Origin: Demetria terragena DSM 11295
GTDB lineage: Bacteria > Actinomycetota > Actinomycetes > Actinomycetales > Dermatophilaceae
DNA: 64,000 nt
Assembly (NCBI RefSeq): GCF_000376825.1
Contig: NZ_AQXW01000004.1
Span: 1,612,001-1,676,000, forward strand
Direction of reading: 5' to 3'
The stretch's first letter is position 1. Each line of letters begins with the position of its first letter. The position numbers were made by a program, and so were the translations under genes. The notes under the pieces were generated by a model. That model did no database searches. It worked only from the letters and a program-made list of their open reading frames with translations, and had not been told where the DNA came from. Below, in pieces: positions 25,322-34,076 of this stretch.

Positions 25322-26257
25322 ATGCCATCTCTGCAACGTGCTGCCGCCGCCACCGTGGGCGTCGGCGCAGCCAGCCTTGCGTGGGCTTCGCTGGTCGAGC
25401 GTCACCTCTACGCGGTACGCCGCGCGGTCCTTCCAGTCCTGGCCCCTGGGTCACGCTCGATCCGGGTGCTGCACCTATCCGACCTGCATCTGGTCCCCCG
25501 GCAACAACACCGCACCGACTGGGTCCGTTCGCTCACTGGCCTGTCTCCCGACTTCGTCGTCAACACCGGGGACAACTGCTCGGATCCGGATGCCGTACCC
25601 GCGGTGCTGCATGCCATGGAACCTCTGCTGGCGGTGCCTGGCGTCTTTGTCCTCGGGTCGAACGACTATTACGCCCCGGTCCCCAAGAACCCGTTCCGGT
25701 ATCTCATCGGTGGCCACAACGGCCCCGGTGATTCAGCAGAACCCAATTTGCCCGTCGATCGCCTCATCGCGGGCTTTGAGCAGGGTTGGACCAACTTGAA
25801 CAACCAGCGCGCCGAGGTCACCGTGCGCGGTGTCGATCTGGATCTGGTGGGCGTGGATGACCCGCACATTGGTCGGGATCGCTACGCCGAGGTCTCCCGT
25901 CGCGCCGACTCGGGTGCGGGTCTCACCCTTGGCGTTCTGCATGCGCCGTACACACATGTGCTGGACCCCATGAGTGCCGATGGCGCACGGCTCATTCTGG
26001 CTGGGCATACGCACGGGGGGCAGGTGGCCGTACCCGGCTTTGGCGCCTTGGCGACCAACTGCGATCTCGACCTGCGCCGCGCGAAGGGCGTCTCCCGTTG
26101 GTGGCCCGGGGCCAACGGTCAGCGCTCCGCCCACGCACCGGAGAACGCGTCGTGGATGAATGTCTCCGCGGGACTAGGCCACAGCAAGTACGCGCCGGTT
26201 CGGTTTGCGTGCCGCCCGGAAGCCTCGCTCCTGACGTTGGTGCCGCGCTCGGCCTAG
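25322..26257 (+). CDS. metallophosphoesterase (Rv3683-like)
   Basis: 311-residue calcineurin-like phosphoesterase with an N-terminal hydrophobic segment. Motifs: HLSDLHL, VNTGDNCS, LGSNDYY in place of the usual GNHD, and GHTHGGQVAVPG. These ligate a two-metal centre. The asparagine-aspartate pair SND instead of GNH is the known variation in the YkuE/Rv3683 subgroup (family recollection). Probably membrane-associated, acting on phospho-lipid or nucleotide substrates not known here. Converges with prpR, whose stop overlaps by four bases. Confidence 0.9.
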   Translation: MPSLQRAAAATVGVGAASLAWASLVERHLYAVRRAVLPVLAPGSRSIRVLHLSDLHLVPRQQHRTDWVRSLTGLSPDFVVNTGDNCSDPDAVPAVLHAMEPLLAVPGVFVLGSNDYYAPVPKNPFRYLIGGHNGPGDSAEPNLPVDRLIAGFEQGWTNLNNQRAEVTVRGVDLDLVGVDDPHIGRDRYAEVSRRADSGAGLTLGVLHAPYTHVLDPMSADGARLILAGHTHGGQVAVPGFGALATNCDLDLRRAKGVSRWWPGANGQRSAHAPENASWMNVSAGLGHSKYAPVRFACRPEASLLTLVPRSA

Positions 26258-27690
26258 CCTGCGTAGGGGTCGCGCGGCTCCGGCTCGTGCACATACGGAA
26301 AGAGCTGTGCCCGGTTTTCATCGACCTGAAGTTCCCGCCCCGCAAAGGGGAAGGCGCGCTGCGGGCAGGCGGGTCGTTCGCAGACTCGGCAACCCATGCC
26401 GATGGGTGTTCGCGCGCGCGGGTCATCGAGGTCAAGACCATCGGAGTAGACCAGTTCAGAGGCGTACGCCAGGTCGCACCCGAGGCCGACGGCGAACGTC
26501 TTGTTGGGTGCGCGAAAGCCGCCGACGGTGCTGGTGACCGTGCGCGCGACCCACAGATAGGCGCGCCCGTCGGGCATCTCGGCCACCTGCCGCAACAGTT
26601 CGTCCGGCCGGGAAAAGGAGTCGTAGACCGTCCACAACGGGCAGGTACCTCCCGATTGCGAGAAGTGGAATGGCGTCGCCGACTGCCGCTTAGAAATATT
26701 GCCGGCACGATCCACGCGGACCAGTGCGAAGGGCACGCCTCGGCTGTCGGGCCGCTGCAGGGTGCTGAGGCGATGGCAGATCGTCTCGAAGCTCACTTCA
26801 CACCGCTGCGACAGCAGGTCAATGTCGTAGCGAACTCGTTGCGCGGCCGCGAGGAAATCGGCGTACGGCAAGACCAGCGCCCCCGCGAAATAGTTCGCCA
26901 GGCCGATTCGTGCGAGGCGACGGGTGACTGGGCTTTCCATCAGTTCGTCGGTCACCAGGTCATCGATGAGACCTGACACCCGCAACAGTGCGATCTGGCT
27001 CGCGGCCTGAAAGGCCTTCTGGTCTGGGCGCAGTTCGTCGGCGATGAGCAGCGTACGGCCGTCCGGATCGAAGCGTCGCTGGCCCTTCACGAGCGAGCGC
27101 GGACGTTCCAGCACGTCGACACCAAGGCTGTGCAGGTGCCGGCTCAACTGGTCGTAGCGCTGCCGCGGCACCAGCCCCAGCTCATCGGCCAAGGCCTCGG
27201 CATCGCGGTCAAGTTCGTCGAAATAGTTGCGGTGGTGGGCGAAGTAGTCGCGCACGGATTCGTACGGCATCACGGAGGCAACCGGGCCACGTTGGTCACC
27301 GAGCCGGGACTCCAGTGCCTCGATGCGCCCCAGGTCACGGCGTCGAGTCGCGCCCAGCCGCAACATCGCGTCGGCGACGTCGGGCATCTGGTCGGCGACC
27401 GCCCGAAGGTCAGACGTGGAGGGCCGGGTGAGTTCCGGTTGCGCAGCGAACAGGTCGACCAGAGCCGCGGCAGTGCGCGCCTGTTCATCGGCCGACAACG
27501 CCTGCGCTTCGATGCCGAGCACCTCAGCGAGCCGCAGCTGGACGTGCGGGGTGAGCGCGCGGCGATTGTGCTCGATCTGGTTCAGATAGCTGGCCGAGAT
27601 GCTGGCCCGGCGCGCGAGTGCAGCCTGACTCAGCCCGGCCCGCTCCCGCTCCCGGCGCACCACGAAGCCCGCAAGGTCACTGGTCGCCAT
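26254..27690 (-). CDS. prpR: PrpR/RamB-type short-chain fatty acid regulator
   Basis: 478 residues from the ATG at 27690. An N-terminal XRE helix-turn-helix (GLSQAALARRASISASYLNQIE) precedes the central IrrE-like region and the DUF2083 domain with clustered cysteines (GCRVCERPACPQR). In mycobacteria PrpR senses propionyl-CoA and activates the methylcitrate genes, and its cysteines hold an iron-sulfur cluster. Here it is divergent from prpCDB, fully consistent with that role. An upstream in-frame extension to 27897 overlaps prpC and is rejected. Confidence 0.93.
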   Translation of the reverse strand: MATSDLAGFVVRRERERAGLSQAALARRASISASYLNQIEHNRRALTPHVQLRLAEVLGIEAQALSADEQARTAAALVDLFAAQPELTRPSTSDLRAVADQMPDVADAMLRLGATRRRDLGRIEALESRLGDQRGPVASVMPYESVRDYFAHHRNYFDELDRDAEALADELGLVPRQRYDQLSRHLHSLGVDVLERPRSLVKGQRRFDPDGRTLLIADELRPDQKAFQAASQIALLRVSGLIDDLVTDELMESPVTRRLARIGLANYFAGALVLPYADFLAAAQRVRYDIDLLSQRCEVSFETICHRLSTLQRPDSRGVPFALVRVDRAGNISKRQSATPFHFSQSGGTCPLWTVYDSFSRPDELLRQVAEMPDGRAYLWVARTVTSTVGGFRAPNKTFAVGLGCDLAYASELVYSDGLDLDDPRARTPIGMGCRVCERPACPQRAFPFAGRELQVDENRAQLFPYVHEPEPRDPYAG

Positions 27691-27698
27691 AGAGCCAC

Positions 27699-27792
27699 CT
27701 TCACAATCTTTACAAGTTGGAGCATCGAACTGTCCGATTTTCGCACTGCGTCTGGGCTTTCGCAGACCAATCACAGTGCATATGTTGTGAAG
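27699..27792. promoter_or_regulatory. prpR-prpC divergent control region
   Basis: Two TTTCGCA blocks (27739-27745 and 27758-27764) are 19 bases apart, close to two helical turns, and resemble the TTTGCAAA-like half sites reported for PrpR/RamB regulators. CTTCACAA (27699-27706) and TTGTGAAG (27785-27792) form a wide dyad around them. These are candidate operators; assignment is by position and motif similarity only. Confidence 0.4.
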
Positions 27793-27820
27793 AGTCCCAT
27801 TCACGAACCGAGGAGTCGCC

Positions 27821-28966
27821 ATGACGACCGAGACGCCCAAGCCTAAGAAGTCCGTCGCACTGTCCGGCGTGGCCGCGGGAAATACCGCGCTGAGCACGGT
27901 CGGACGTCACGGCAACGACCTGGCCTACCGCGGCTACGACATCACCGACTTGGCGGAGGCATGCACCTTCGAGGAGGTTGCGCACCTGCTCATCCACGGG
28001 ACGCTCCCGACGGCCGCCCAGTTGGAGCAATACACCAAGCAGTTGAAGGCATACCGCGGCCTTCCGTTGGCCGTACGCGGCGCACTAGAGGCACTGCCGG
28101 CCGCGAGCCACCCCATGGACGTACTACGGACCGGTGTGTCAGTGCTGGGCTGCGCGCTTCCGGAGCAGGAGGACCACAGCGTCGCCGGCGCTCGGGACAT
28201 CGCCGATCGGCTCGTTGCCTCGCTCGGCTCGATGTTGCTCTACTGGTACCACTGGTCCAACCATGGGCGTCGGATCGACGTCGAGACCGACGACGCGTCC
28301 GTGGGCGGGCACTTCCTGCACCTGCTGCACGGCACGCCGCCCTCCGATGAGGCCGTCCGCGCGATGCATACCTCGCTCAATCTGTATGCCGAGCACGAGT
28401 TCAACGCCTCGACCTTCACCGGCCGCGTCGTCGCTGGCACCGGCTCGGACATCTACTCCGCGATCACCGCAGCCATTGGCGCGTTGCGCGGACCCAAGCA
28501 CGGCGGCGCCAACGAGGCAGCCCTCGTTATTCAGCAGCGCTACGACAGCGCCGATGAGGCCGAGGAAGACATCCGTCGCCGCATCGCCGAGCGCGAGGTC
28601 GTCATCGGATTCGGCCACCCGGTCTACACGACCTCCGACCCGCGCAACTCGATCATCAAGAACGTTGCGCTCGAGCTGTCCGAGGCCAACCAGGACCGTC
28701 GCATGTTCGATGTCGCTGACCGGATCGAGTCGGTGATGATGGAAGAGAAGAAGATGTTCGCCAACCTCGACTGGTTCAGCGCGGTGGGCTATCGGGCGCT
28801 GGGCATTCCGACGGCGATGTTCACCCCGTTGTTTGTGATCTCGCGGGTCACCGGCTGGGCGGCGCACGTCGTCGAGCAGCGTTCCGACAACAAGATCATT
28901 CGCCCCAGCGCCAACTACATCGGCCCGGACCCCCAGACGTTCGTTCCGCTCGACGCCCGGGTCTAA
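27821..28966 (+). CDS. prpC: 2-methylcitrate synthase
   Basis: 381 residues of the citrate synthase superfamily, condensing propionyl-CoA with oxaloacetate. Catalytic histidines lie in KHGGANEA and [13 protein letters not shown], and the C-terminal [20 protein letters not shown] carries the segment typical of 2-methylcitrate synthases. GAGGAG precedes the ATG. First gene of the prpCDB unit under PrpR. Confidence 0.95.
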   Translation: MTTETPKPKKSVALSGVAAGNTALSTVGRHGNDLAYRGYDITDLAEACTFEEVAHLLIHGTLPTAAQLEQYTKQLKAYRGLPLAVRGALEALPAASHPMDVLRTGVSVLGCALPEQEDHSVAGARDIADRLVASLGSMLLYWYHWSNHGRRIDVETDDASVGGHFLHLLHGTPPSDEAVRAMHTSLNLYAEHEFNASTFTGRVVAGTGSDIYSAITAAIGALRGPKHGGANEAALVIQQRYDSADEAEEDIRRRIAEREVVIGFGHPVYTTSDPRNSIIKNVALELSEANQDRRMFDVADRIESVMMEEKKMFANLDWFSAVGYRALGIPTAMFTPLFVISRVTGWAAHVVEQRSDNKIIRPSANYIGPDPQTFVPLDARV

Positions 28967-29012
28967 TAGGCCACGCCGCTCTCTCCCCAGCCCAAGACAA
29001 AGATTGGCTCCG

Positions 29013-30491
29013 ATGACTGCAGCATCTGACACCTCCGCTCCCACCGGCCGTACGTGGGATGACGTCATCGTCGACATCGTCGACTACGCCCGTGACGCCA
29101 CGATCGACTCTGACATCGCACTCAACACGGCCCGCAACATCGTGCTCGACGCCATCGGGTGTGGGCTCGAGGCCCTCGAATACCCCGCAGCCGTCAAGAT
29201 GCTCGGGCCGATCGTGCCGGGGACAACGGTTCCCCACGGCGCGCGAGTGCTCGGGACCTCGTTCGAACTCGACCCGGTGAAGGCGGCGTTCGACAACGGC
29301 GCGCTCATTCGCTGGCTCGACTTCAACGACACCTGGCTGGCGGCCGAATGGGGCCACCCCAGCGACAACCTGGGTGGCATCCTGACCGTTGCCGACTGGG
29401 TGTCCCGCACCAACGTCGCCGAGGGCAAGGCGCCTTTGACGATGGAGGACGTCGTCATCGGTGTCGTCAAGGCGCACGAGATCCAGGGCGTGCTCGCGTT
29501 GGAGAACTCGTTCAACAAGGTGGGCCTCGACCACGTCATCCTGGTGAAGGTCGCCACGACGGCGGTCGTGTCGTCGCTCCTTGGCCTCGACCGAGACCAG
29601 ACGCTTGCCGCGGTGTCGCAGGCGTTCGTCGATGGGCAGTCGTTGCGCACCTACCGGCACGCGCCCAACGCCGGCAGCCGCAAGAGTTGGGCCGCGGGCG
29701 ATGCGACGAGCCGCGCCGTACGCCTGGCACTGATCTCCAAGACTGGCGAAATGGGCTACCCGAGCGCGCTCACCGCGCCGACCTGGGGTTTCTACGACGT
29801 CAGCTTCGGCGGCAAGCCCTTCACCTTCCAGCGTGAATACGGCAGCTATGTCGCCGAGAACGTGCTGTTCAAGATCAGCTACCCGGCCGAGTTCCACTCC
29901 CAGACCGCTGTTGAAGCCGCGCATACTCTCAAGGCCCAGCTCGATGAGGCGGGCAAGAGCGCGGAGGACATCGAATCGGTGAGCATCCGGACGCACGAGG
30001 CGTGCATCCGGATCATCGACAAGCAGGGTCCGCTGAACAACCCCGCCGACCGCGACCACTGCATCCAATACATGGTCGCCGTGCCGCTGATCTTTGGTCG
30101 CCTGACCGCCGCCGACTACGAGGACGACGTCGCGGCCGACCCTCGCATCGACGCACTGCGCGAGCGCATCACCTGTGTGGAGGACCCGGCCTTCACGACC
30201 GACTACCACGACGCCGAAAAGCGCAGCATCGCCAACGCACTCACCGTCACGCTGAAGGACGGCACCGTGCTGGACGAGGTCGTCGTCGAGTACCCGATCG
30301 GGCACCGCCGTCGCCGCGAGGAGGGCTGGCCGCTGCTCGAGCAGAAGTTCCGCACCAACTTGGCCCGCCGCTTCGACAGCGCACAGCAGGAAGCCATCCT
30401 GGCAGTCTCGCTCGACCACGAAAAGCTCATAAGCACACCGGCGCACGAGTACGTCGACCTGTTTGTCACCGACGACTCGCAGGGGGCGTGA
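29013..30491 (+). CDS. prpD: 2-methylcitrate dehydratase
   Basis: 492-residue MmgE/PrpD protein that dehydrates 2-methylcitrate to cis-2-methylaconitate. Recognisable blocks: LDFNDTWLAAEWGHPSDNLG, ALISKTGEMGYPSALTAPTWGF, ISYPAEFHSQTAVEAA and DHCIQYMVAVPL. The ATG at 29013 is preferred over an upstream TTG at 29004. Forty-six bases separate it from prpC. The order C-D-B differs from the D-C order recalled for mycobacteria. Confidence 0.95.
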   Translation: MTAASDTSAPTGRTWDDVIVDIVDYARDATIDSDIALNTARNIVLDAIGCGLEALEYPAAVKMLGPIVPGTTVPHGARVLGTSFELDPVKAAFDNGALIRWLDFNDTWLAAEWGHPSDNLGGILTVADWVSRTNVAEGKAPLTMEDVVIGVVKAHEIQGVLALENSFNKVGLDHVILVKVATTAVVSSLLGLDRDQTLAAVSQAFVDGQSLRTYRHAPNAGSRKSWAAGDATSRAVRLALISKTGEMGYPSALTAPTWGFYDVSFGGKPFTFQREYGSYVAENVLFKISYPAEFHSQTAVEAAHTLKAQLDEAGKSAEDIESVSIRTHEACIRIIDKQGPLNNPADRDHCIQYMVAVPLIFGRLTAADYEDDVAADPRIDALRERITCVEDPAFTTDYHDAEKRSIANALTVTLKDGTVLDEVVVEYPIGHRRRREEGWPLLEQKFRTNLARRFDSAQQEAILAVSLDHEKLISTPAHEYVDLFVTDDSQGA

Positions 30492-30498
30492 GCACCTG

Positions 30499-31362
30499 AT
30501 GTCGACTCGTACAGATCTGCGCGCCCTGACCGAACAGCGTTCTGGCTTGGTCGTCCCCGGGTCGTTCAACGCGTTGTCGGCCAAGGTCATCGCCGACCTC
30601 GGCTTCCAGGCGACCTATGTCACCGGTGCGGGCGTCACCAACATGTCGCTCGGCCTGCCCGACCAGGGCTTCATGGGCCTGGCCGAGATCGCCGAGCACA
30701 CCGGCCGCATCCGGGATGCGGTCGACCTTCCGCTGTTGGTCGATGCTGACACCGGGTTCGGCAACGCGCTTAATGTGCGGCACGCGGTCAAGGTGCTCGA
30801 ACGCGCCGGCGCCGACTGCATCCAGCTCGAAGACCAGGTCAATCCCAAGCGGTGCGGCCACTTCGACGGCAAGGCCGTGGTGTCCAGTGAAGAAGCGGTC
30901 AGCAAGGTCAAGGCTGCGGTGGAGGCGCGTACCGACCAGGATTTGATGATCATGGCCCGCACCGACGCGGCTGCGGTCGACGGCTTCGATGCTGCGGTGG
31001 AGCGTGCCCGCGCCTTCGGTGAGGCTGGCGCCGACATCCTGTTCGTGGAAGCGATCAAGGACCGGGAACAGTTGCTGGCATTGCCGGGCCTGCTCGACAA
31101 GCCGCTCATCGCCAATTTGGTGATCGGCGGCAAGACCCCGATCGTTTCGGCCGCCGAACTAGGCGAGGCGGGATACGCCATCGTGCTCTACGCCAACGCC
31201 GCCCTGCAGGGCGCGGTACATGGCATGCAGGGCGCCCTGACCGCACTGCGCGACAACGGCCAGATCACCGAAGATGACAACCTGGTGATCCCGTTCGCGG
31301 AGCGTCAGCGACTCGTCGACAAGGACGCCTGGGACGCGCTCGACCAGCGCTACAGCAGCTGA
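30499..31362 (+). CDS. prpB: 2-methylisocitrate lyase
   Basis: 287 residues. The active-site loop PKRCGH holds C119; DADTGFGN and QLEDQVNPK bind magnesium and substrate. It splits 2-methylisocitrate to pyruvate and succinate, closing the methylcitrate cycle. It starts seven bases after the prpD stop. The gene is followed by tRNA-Pro and a terminator. Confidence 0.96.
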   Translation: MSTRTDLRALTEQRSGLVVPGSFNALSAKVIADLGFQATYVTGAGVTNMSLGLPDQGFMGLAEIAEHTGRIRDAVDLPLLVDADTGFGNALNVRHAVKVLERAGADCIQLEDQVNPKRCGHFDGKAVVSSEEAVSKVKAAVEARTDQDLMIMARTDAAAVDGFDAAVERARAFGEAGADILFVEAIKDREQLLALPGLLDKPLIANLVIGGKTPIVSAAELGEAGYAIVLYANAALQGAVHGMQGALTALRDNGQITEDDNLVIPFAERQRLVDKDAWDALDQRYSS

Positions 31363-31431
31363 TTGGTCCCGATTTCATCGGACCCGACCACTGCGGGTAT
31401 CGTGTGCTCTCGCGCCCTGTGGGGCGTGAGA

Positions 31432-31507
<76 letters not shown>

Positions 31508-31512
31508 GTCTG

Positions 31513-31560
31513 AAACGGCCTCTGACCTGCGAAAACGCGGGTCAGAGGCCGTTTTGTTTT
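31513..31560 (+). terminator. rho-independent terminator after tRNA-Pro
   Basis: A 15-bp stem (31513-31527 with 31540-31554) with a 12-base loop runs into GTTTTGTTTT. One of few classical U-tract terminators in the window. Confidence 0.93.
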
Positions 31561-31583
31561 GAGGTGTGGCCTGATCCTGCCTC

Positions 31584-31625
31584 TGGTGGTGCAACCGCGG
31601 TCCATTGAGCGCGCTTGCACCACCA
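31584..31625. repeat. inverted repeat, 11-bp arms
   Basis: TGGTGGTGCAA at 31584-31594 pairs perfectly with TTGCACCACCA at 31615-31625. It lies between the tRNA-Pro terminator and the dehydrogenase remnant. It may be a hairpin or the ends of a lost element. Confidence 0.55.
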
Positions 31626-31629
31626 ACTC

Positions 31630-31830
31630 CTCATTCACGAGACGTGTGAGTTCGCTCCCATCGAGAGACTCGTCAGCACTGTCCGAGACAAGAGTGCTCC
31701 GACGCCCAGCTTTGACGACGGTCTCGCTGCTCTCGTGCTGGCCGAGGCAGCCATGAGGTCGGCCACCACCGGCGCGACCGTGTCTTTACCAGCCACAGGA
31801 CGCGGCGCCTCGAGCCGAGCGTTGACCTAG
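31630..31830 (+). pseudogene. 3' remnant of a Gfo/Idh/MocA-family dehydrogenase
   Basis: The reading frame gives EFAPIERLVSTVRD, then DDGLAALVLAEAAMRSATTG and ATVSL before the stop at 31830. DGL.AL.LAEAA..SA.TG..V.L is the hallmark C-terminus of Gfo/Idh/MocA oxidoreductases. Nothing of the NAD-binding domain precedes it, since tRNA-Pro and its terminator lie directly upstream. It is therefore a decayed 5'-deleted gene. Confidence 0.75.
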
Positions 31831-31859
31831 CTGACCTCCAACCTTCACCTCTTTGATGG

Positions 31860-32336
31860 GTGACTGTCGTGGGAACCTTGAGCGTGACCACCTGGATCAG
31901 AGGGACAGCCCAAGTCGTGTTGGCGGGCTTTTTGCTCTTCGCGGGACTAGCGCATCTCACCTTTGCACGCACCGAGTTCTACGCACAGATACCACCGTGG
32001 ATGCCCGGCGATGCCGACTTCATCGTCGTCGCCTCGGGGGTCATCGAAATCATCGCTGGCGCTGCCGTACTGCTGTCTTGGCGCAATCCGACTCGGGCCT
32101 GGGCTGGGTGGGCCGTCGCCGCACTCTTCGTCGCGGTCTTTCCAGGGAACATCAGCCAGTTCGTCGAGCAGCGCGACGCGTTCGGCCTGACCACGGACTC
32201 GGGCCGGGCCATCCGTCTGCTGTTCCAGCCGCTGCTCATAGCCTGGGCACTGTGGTGCACGGGTGCGTGGACGTGGTGGCGCCGACGCCAGGCTGCGACC
32301 GCCGCAGACCCACAGGCCAGTGGTAAATCCGGATAG
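31860..32336 (+). CDS. DoxX-like small membrane protein
   Basis: 158 residues from the GTG at 31860 (a second GTG at 31869 is possible). Four membrane helices: about 17-35, 55-72, 82-98 and 123-141, with a LFAGLAHLTFARTEFYAQIPPWMP segment after the first that is typical of DoxX-like/DUF proteins in actinomycetes. No partner oxidoreductase is adjacent. It lies in the variable strip between tRNA-Pro and the tRNA-Lys fragment, so it may be accessory. Confidence 0.75.
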   Translation: MTVVGTLSVTTWIRGTAQVVLAGFLLFAGLAHLTFARTEFYAQIPPWMPGDADFIVVASGVIEIIAGAAVLLSWRNPTRAWAGWAVAALFVAVFPGNISQFVEQRDAFGLTTDSGRAIRLLFQPLLIAWALWCTGAWTWWRRRQAATAADPQASGKSG

Positions 32337-32490
32337 GCGACGCGAGTTCGCTCGTCGTGCAGATCAGTGATGACCCACGCCCGGGCGCTCATGGGTCTGG
32401 TGCTGGCCCGCACCAGCCGACAGACGGCGTATGGGGCGCAAGCTCGCTCGTAGTCCGCCAGCCACTGTCGATCGGCCCAACTGCCCATGG

Positions 32491-32532
32491 CTTTAATCCG
32501 CGGGTCGAGGGTTCGAATCCCTCCGGGCCCAC
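32491..32532 (+). repeat. tRNA-Lys 3'-half fragment (att-like)
   Basis: TAATCCGCGGGTC then GAGGGTTCGAATCCCTC and CGGGCCCAC match the 3' half of an actinobacterial tRNA-Lys from the anticodon loop to the acceptor, ending at AC before CCA would occur. No 5' half is present upstream, so it cannot form a tRNA. Such 3' fragments mark the far end of an island integrated in the intact gene. The 363-base gap 32337-32699 otherwise contains no gene I can support. Confidence 0.8.
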
Positions 32533-32699
32533 TGCAGGTCAGGCCGGAGAAGTTTCCTCTAGGGGAAGGTCTCCAGGTCGGTGTTGACAGCAGCTTTGAC
32601 AGCAACGCGGCTGTCCGGACGCAACGGTTTATTGTGCTGACAGCAACGCACGGTGAGCTTGCCGAGCGACAGGCGGACACCAACGGAGGTGCCATCCTC

Positions 32700-33383
32700 A
32701 TGGCAGCAACACCAAGCAAGCCCGGCGCACTCACCCTCGATCAAGTTCACGAGGTGATGTCCGAGCTCTCCCGTCAGCGGCCAGTGTTTCACTCAGAAGC
32801 CGACTTCCAGCATGCCTTCGCGCAGCTGCTCGTGAAAATGCACACGAGCCTCAACGCCCGCCTGGAGATCCCGTACAGGGTCATCGGTTCATCGGATCTC
32901 GGCCCGCGCACCGTCGTTGATCTCTTCTGCAGCGACGCCGCTGGAGGCGGGCTCACTGCGATTGAGTTCAAGTACAAGACGCGGAGATGGTCCGGAAGCG
33001 TCGACGGGGAAGACGTTCAACTCCTGCACCACTCCGCAGCAGACCTCGGCCGCAGGTACTTCGTCAACGACGTCTCTCGCCTTGAGCGTTGGTCCCAAAC
33101 AGATGGTGGCACCGCCTTCGTCATCTTCCTGACGAACGACGAATCGTACTGGTCTGCTCCCACCAGACGCCATCCGACCAACGACGCTGCCTTTCGGATA
33201 CATGAAGGCGTGGAGCTGGCCGGCGAACTCCGGTGGGCGAACGACATGTACCCGGGAAACACCCGCACGCTCAGGGGACGCTTCCCGATGCTGTGGAGTG
33301 AGTTCTCGAACCTCAGCGACTACGGCAGCGGACAGACGAAAGGCAACCAGTTCCGCTATGTCGTCGCGGCTGTCGACGGTTGA
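32700..33383 (+). CDS. PD-(D/E)xK nuclease-like protein of unknown family
   Basis: 227 residues from the ATG at 32700, which follows GGAGG with suitable spacing; the longer ORF runs back through the tRNA fragment and is not credible. HSEADFQHAF (E33), TVVDLFCSD (D74) and AIEFKYKT (E89-x-K91) form the order expected of a restriction-endonuclease-like core. The rest (VSRLERW, FVIFLTNDESYW, FRIHEGVEL) is not familiar. The next gene, 16 bases on, encodes a GIY-YIG-type protein. The pair follows a tRNA fragment and is probably a defence or mobile-element function; this is inference. Confidence 0.7.
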   Translation: MAATPSKPGALTLDQVHEVMSELSRQRPVFHSEADFQHAFAQLLVKMHTSLNARLEIPYRVIGSSDLGPRTVVDLFCSDAAGGGLTAIEFKYKTRRWSGSVDGEDVQLLHHSAADLGRRYFVNDVSRLERWSQTDGGTAFVIFLTNDESYWSAPTRRHPTNDAAFRIHEGVELAGELRWANDMYPGNTRTLRGRFPMLWSEFSNLSDYGSGQTKGNQFRYVVAAVDG

Positions 33384-33399
33384 GTGAGACCTTAAGGCG

Positions 33400-33888
33400 A
33401 TGGAGTGGACCAGGGAAGGCCTCGAGGGCGACGGCTTCAGTGGCTTCGTGCGTTTTGGTGATCTGCTGGGAGCAGAGGTCCCGGCGGTGCCGGGGGTGTA
33501 CGCCGTCGTTCGACAGCCCGTTGGCGAACCCGAGTTCCTACTGAGCAGCTCCGGCGGACGGTTCAAGGGGGAGGACCCAAGCGTCTCCCGTGAGCGACTT
33601 GATGCCGAGTGGGTTCCAGGCTCGGAGGTCGTCTACATCGGCAAAGCATCTGGTGGTGCAACTGGTCGACGAGGTCTGCGCAAGCGGCTCGACGAGTTCC
33701 GTCGCTTTGGACATGGCGAGCCGGTCGGGCACAAGGGTGGTCGTCTCATCTGGCAGCTCGAGGAGAGCGACACTTTGCTCGTTTGCTGGAAAGAGACTGC
33801 CGTGGAGCCGGCGCTCGTCGAGAGTGCGATGCTCCGTAAGTTCACGACCGAGTTCGGACGCCTACCGTTCGCGAACCTCCGCAACTAG
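33400..33888 (+). CDS. GIY-YIG-like nuclease domain protein
   Basis: 162 residues. PGVYAVVR (32-39) and VVYIGKAS (77-84) are the two strands of the GIY-YIG core, with arginines in GLRKRL and a late glutamate in ALVESAMLRKF; PFANLRN ends the protein. An insertion of about 40 residues lies between the GVY and YIG strands. The ATG is close behind AAGG. The gene is paired with the PD-(D/E)xK-like gene, suggesting a two-nuclease module. It is followed by 188 bases without a recognisable gene. Confidence 0.8.
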   Translation: MEWTREGLEGDGFSGFVRFGDLLGAEVPAVPGVYAVVRQPVGEPEFLLSSSGGRFKGEDPSVSRERLDAEWVPGSEVVYIGKASGGATGRRGLRKRLDEFRRFGHGEPVGHKGGRLIWQLEESDTLLVCWKETAVEPALVESAMLRKFTTEFGRLPFANLRN

Positions 33889-34076
33889 AAGCGCGATTTC
33901 GGTCCTGTAGCGCGGTTGCCGATCAGTTTCGAATGAGGCGGAAGGTCACCCCACATGGATTTGTCGGGGGAGATCAGCGTTCATCGCCGCGTGCGAGAGC
34001 CCGTGGAGGAGCCAGTCGCCGGAAGCTTCCGGTTGTCATGCGAGGAATCGGGGTCATCGGGGAGGCGGTGTGCATG

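Noticed and set aside
33889-34076. Possible small gene between the GIY-YIG gene and dinB
   Set aside because: No frame with a ribosome site or recognisable composition was found.
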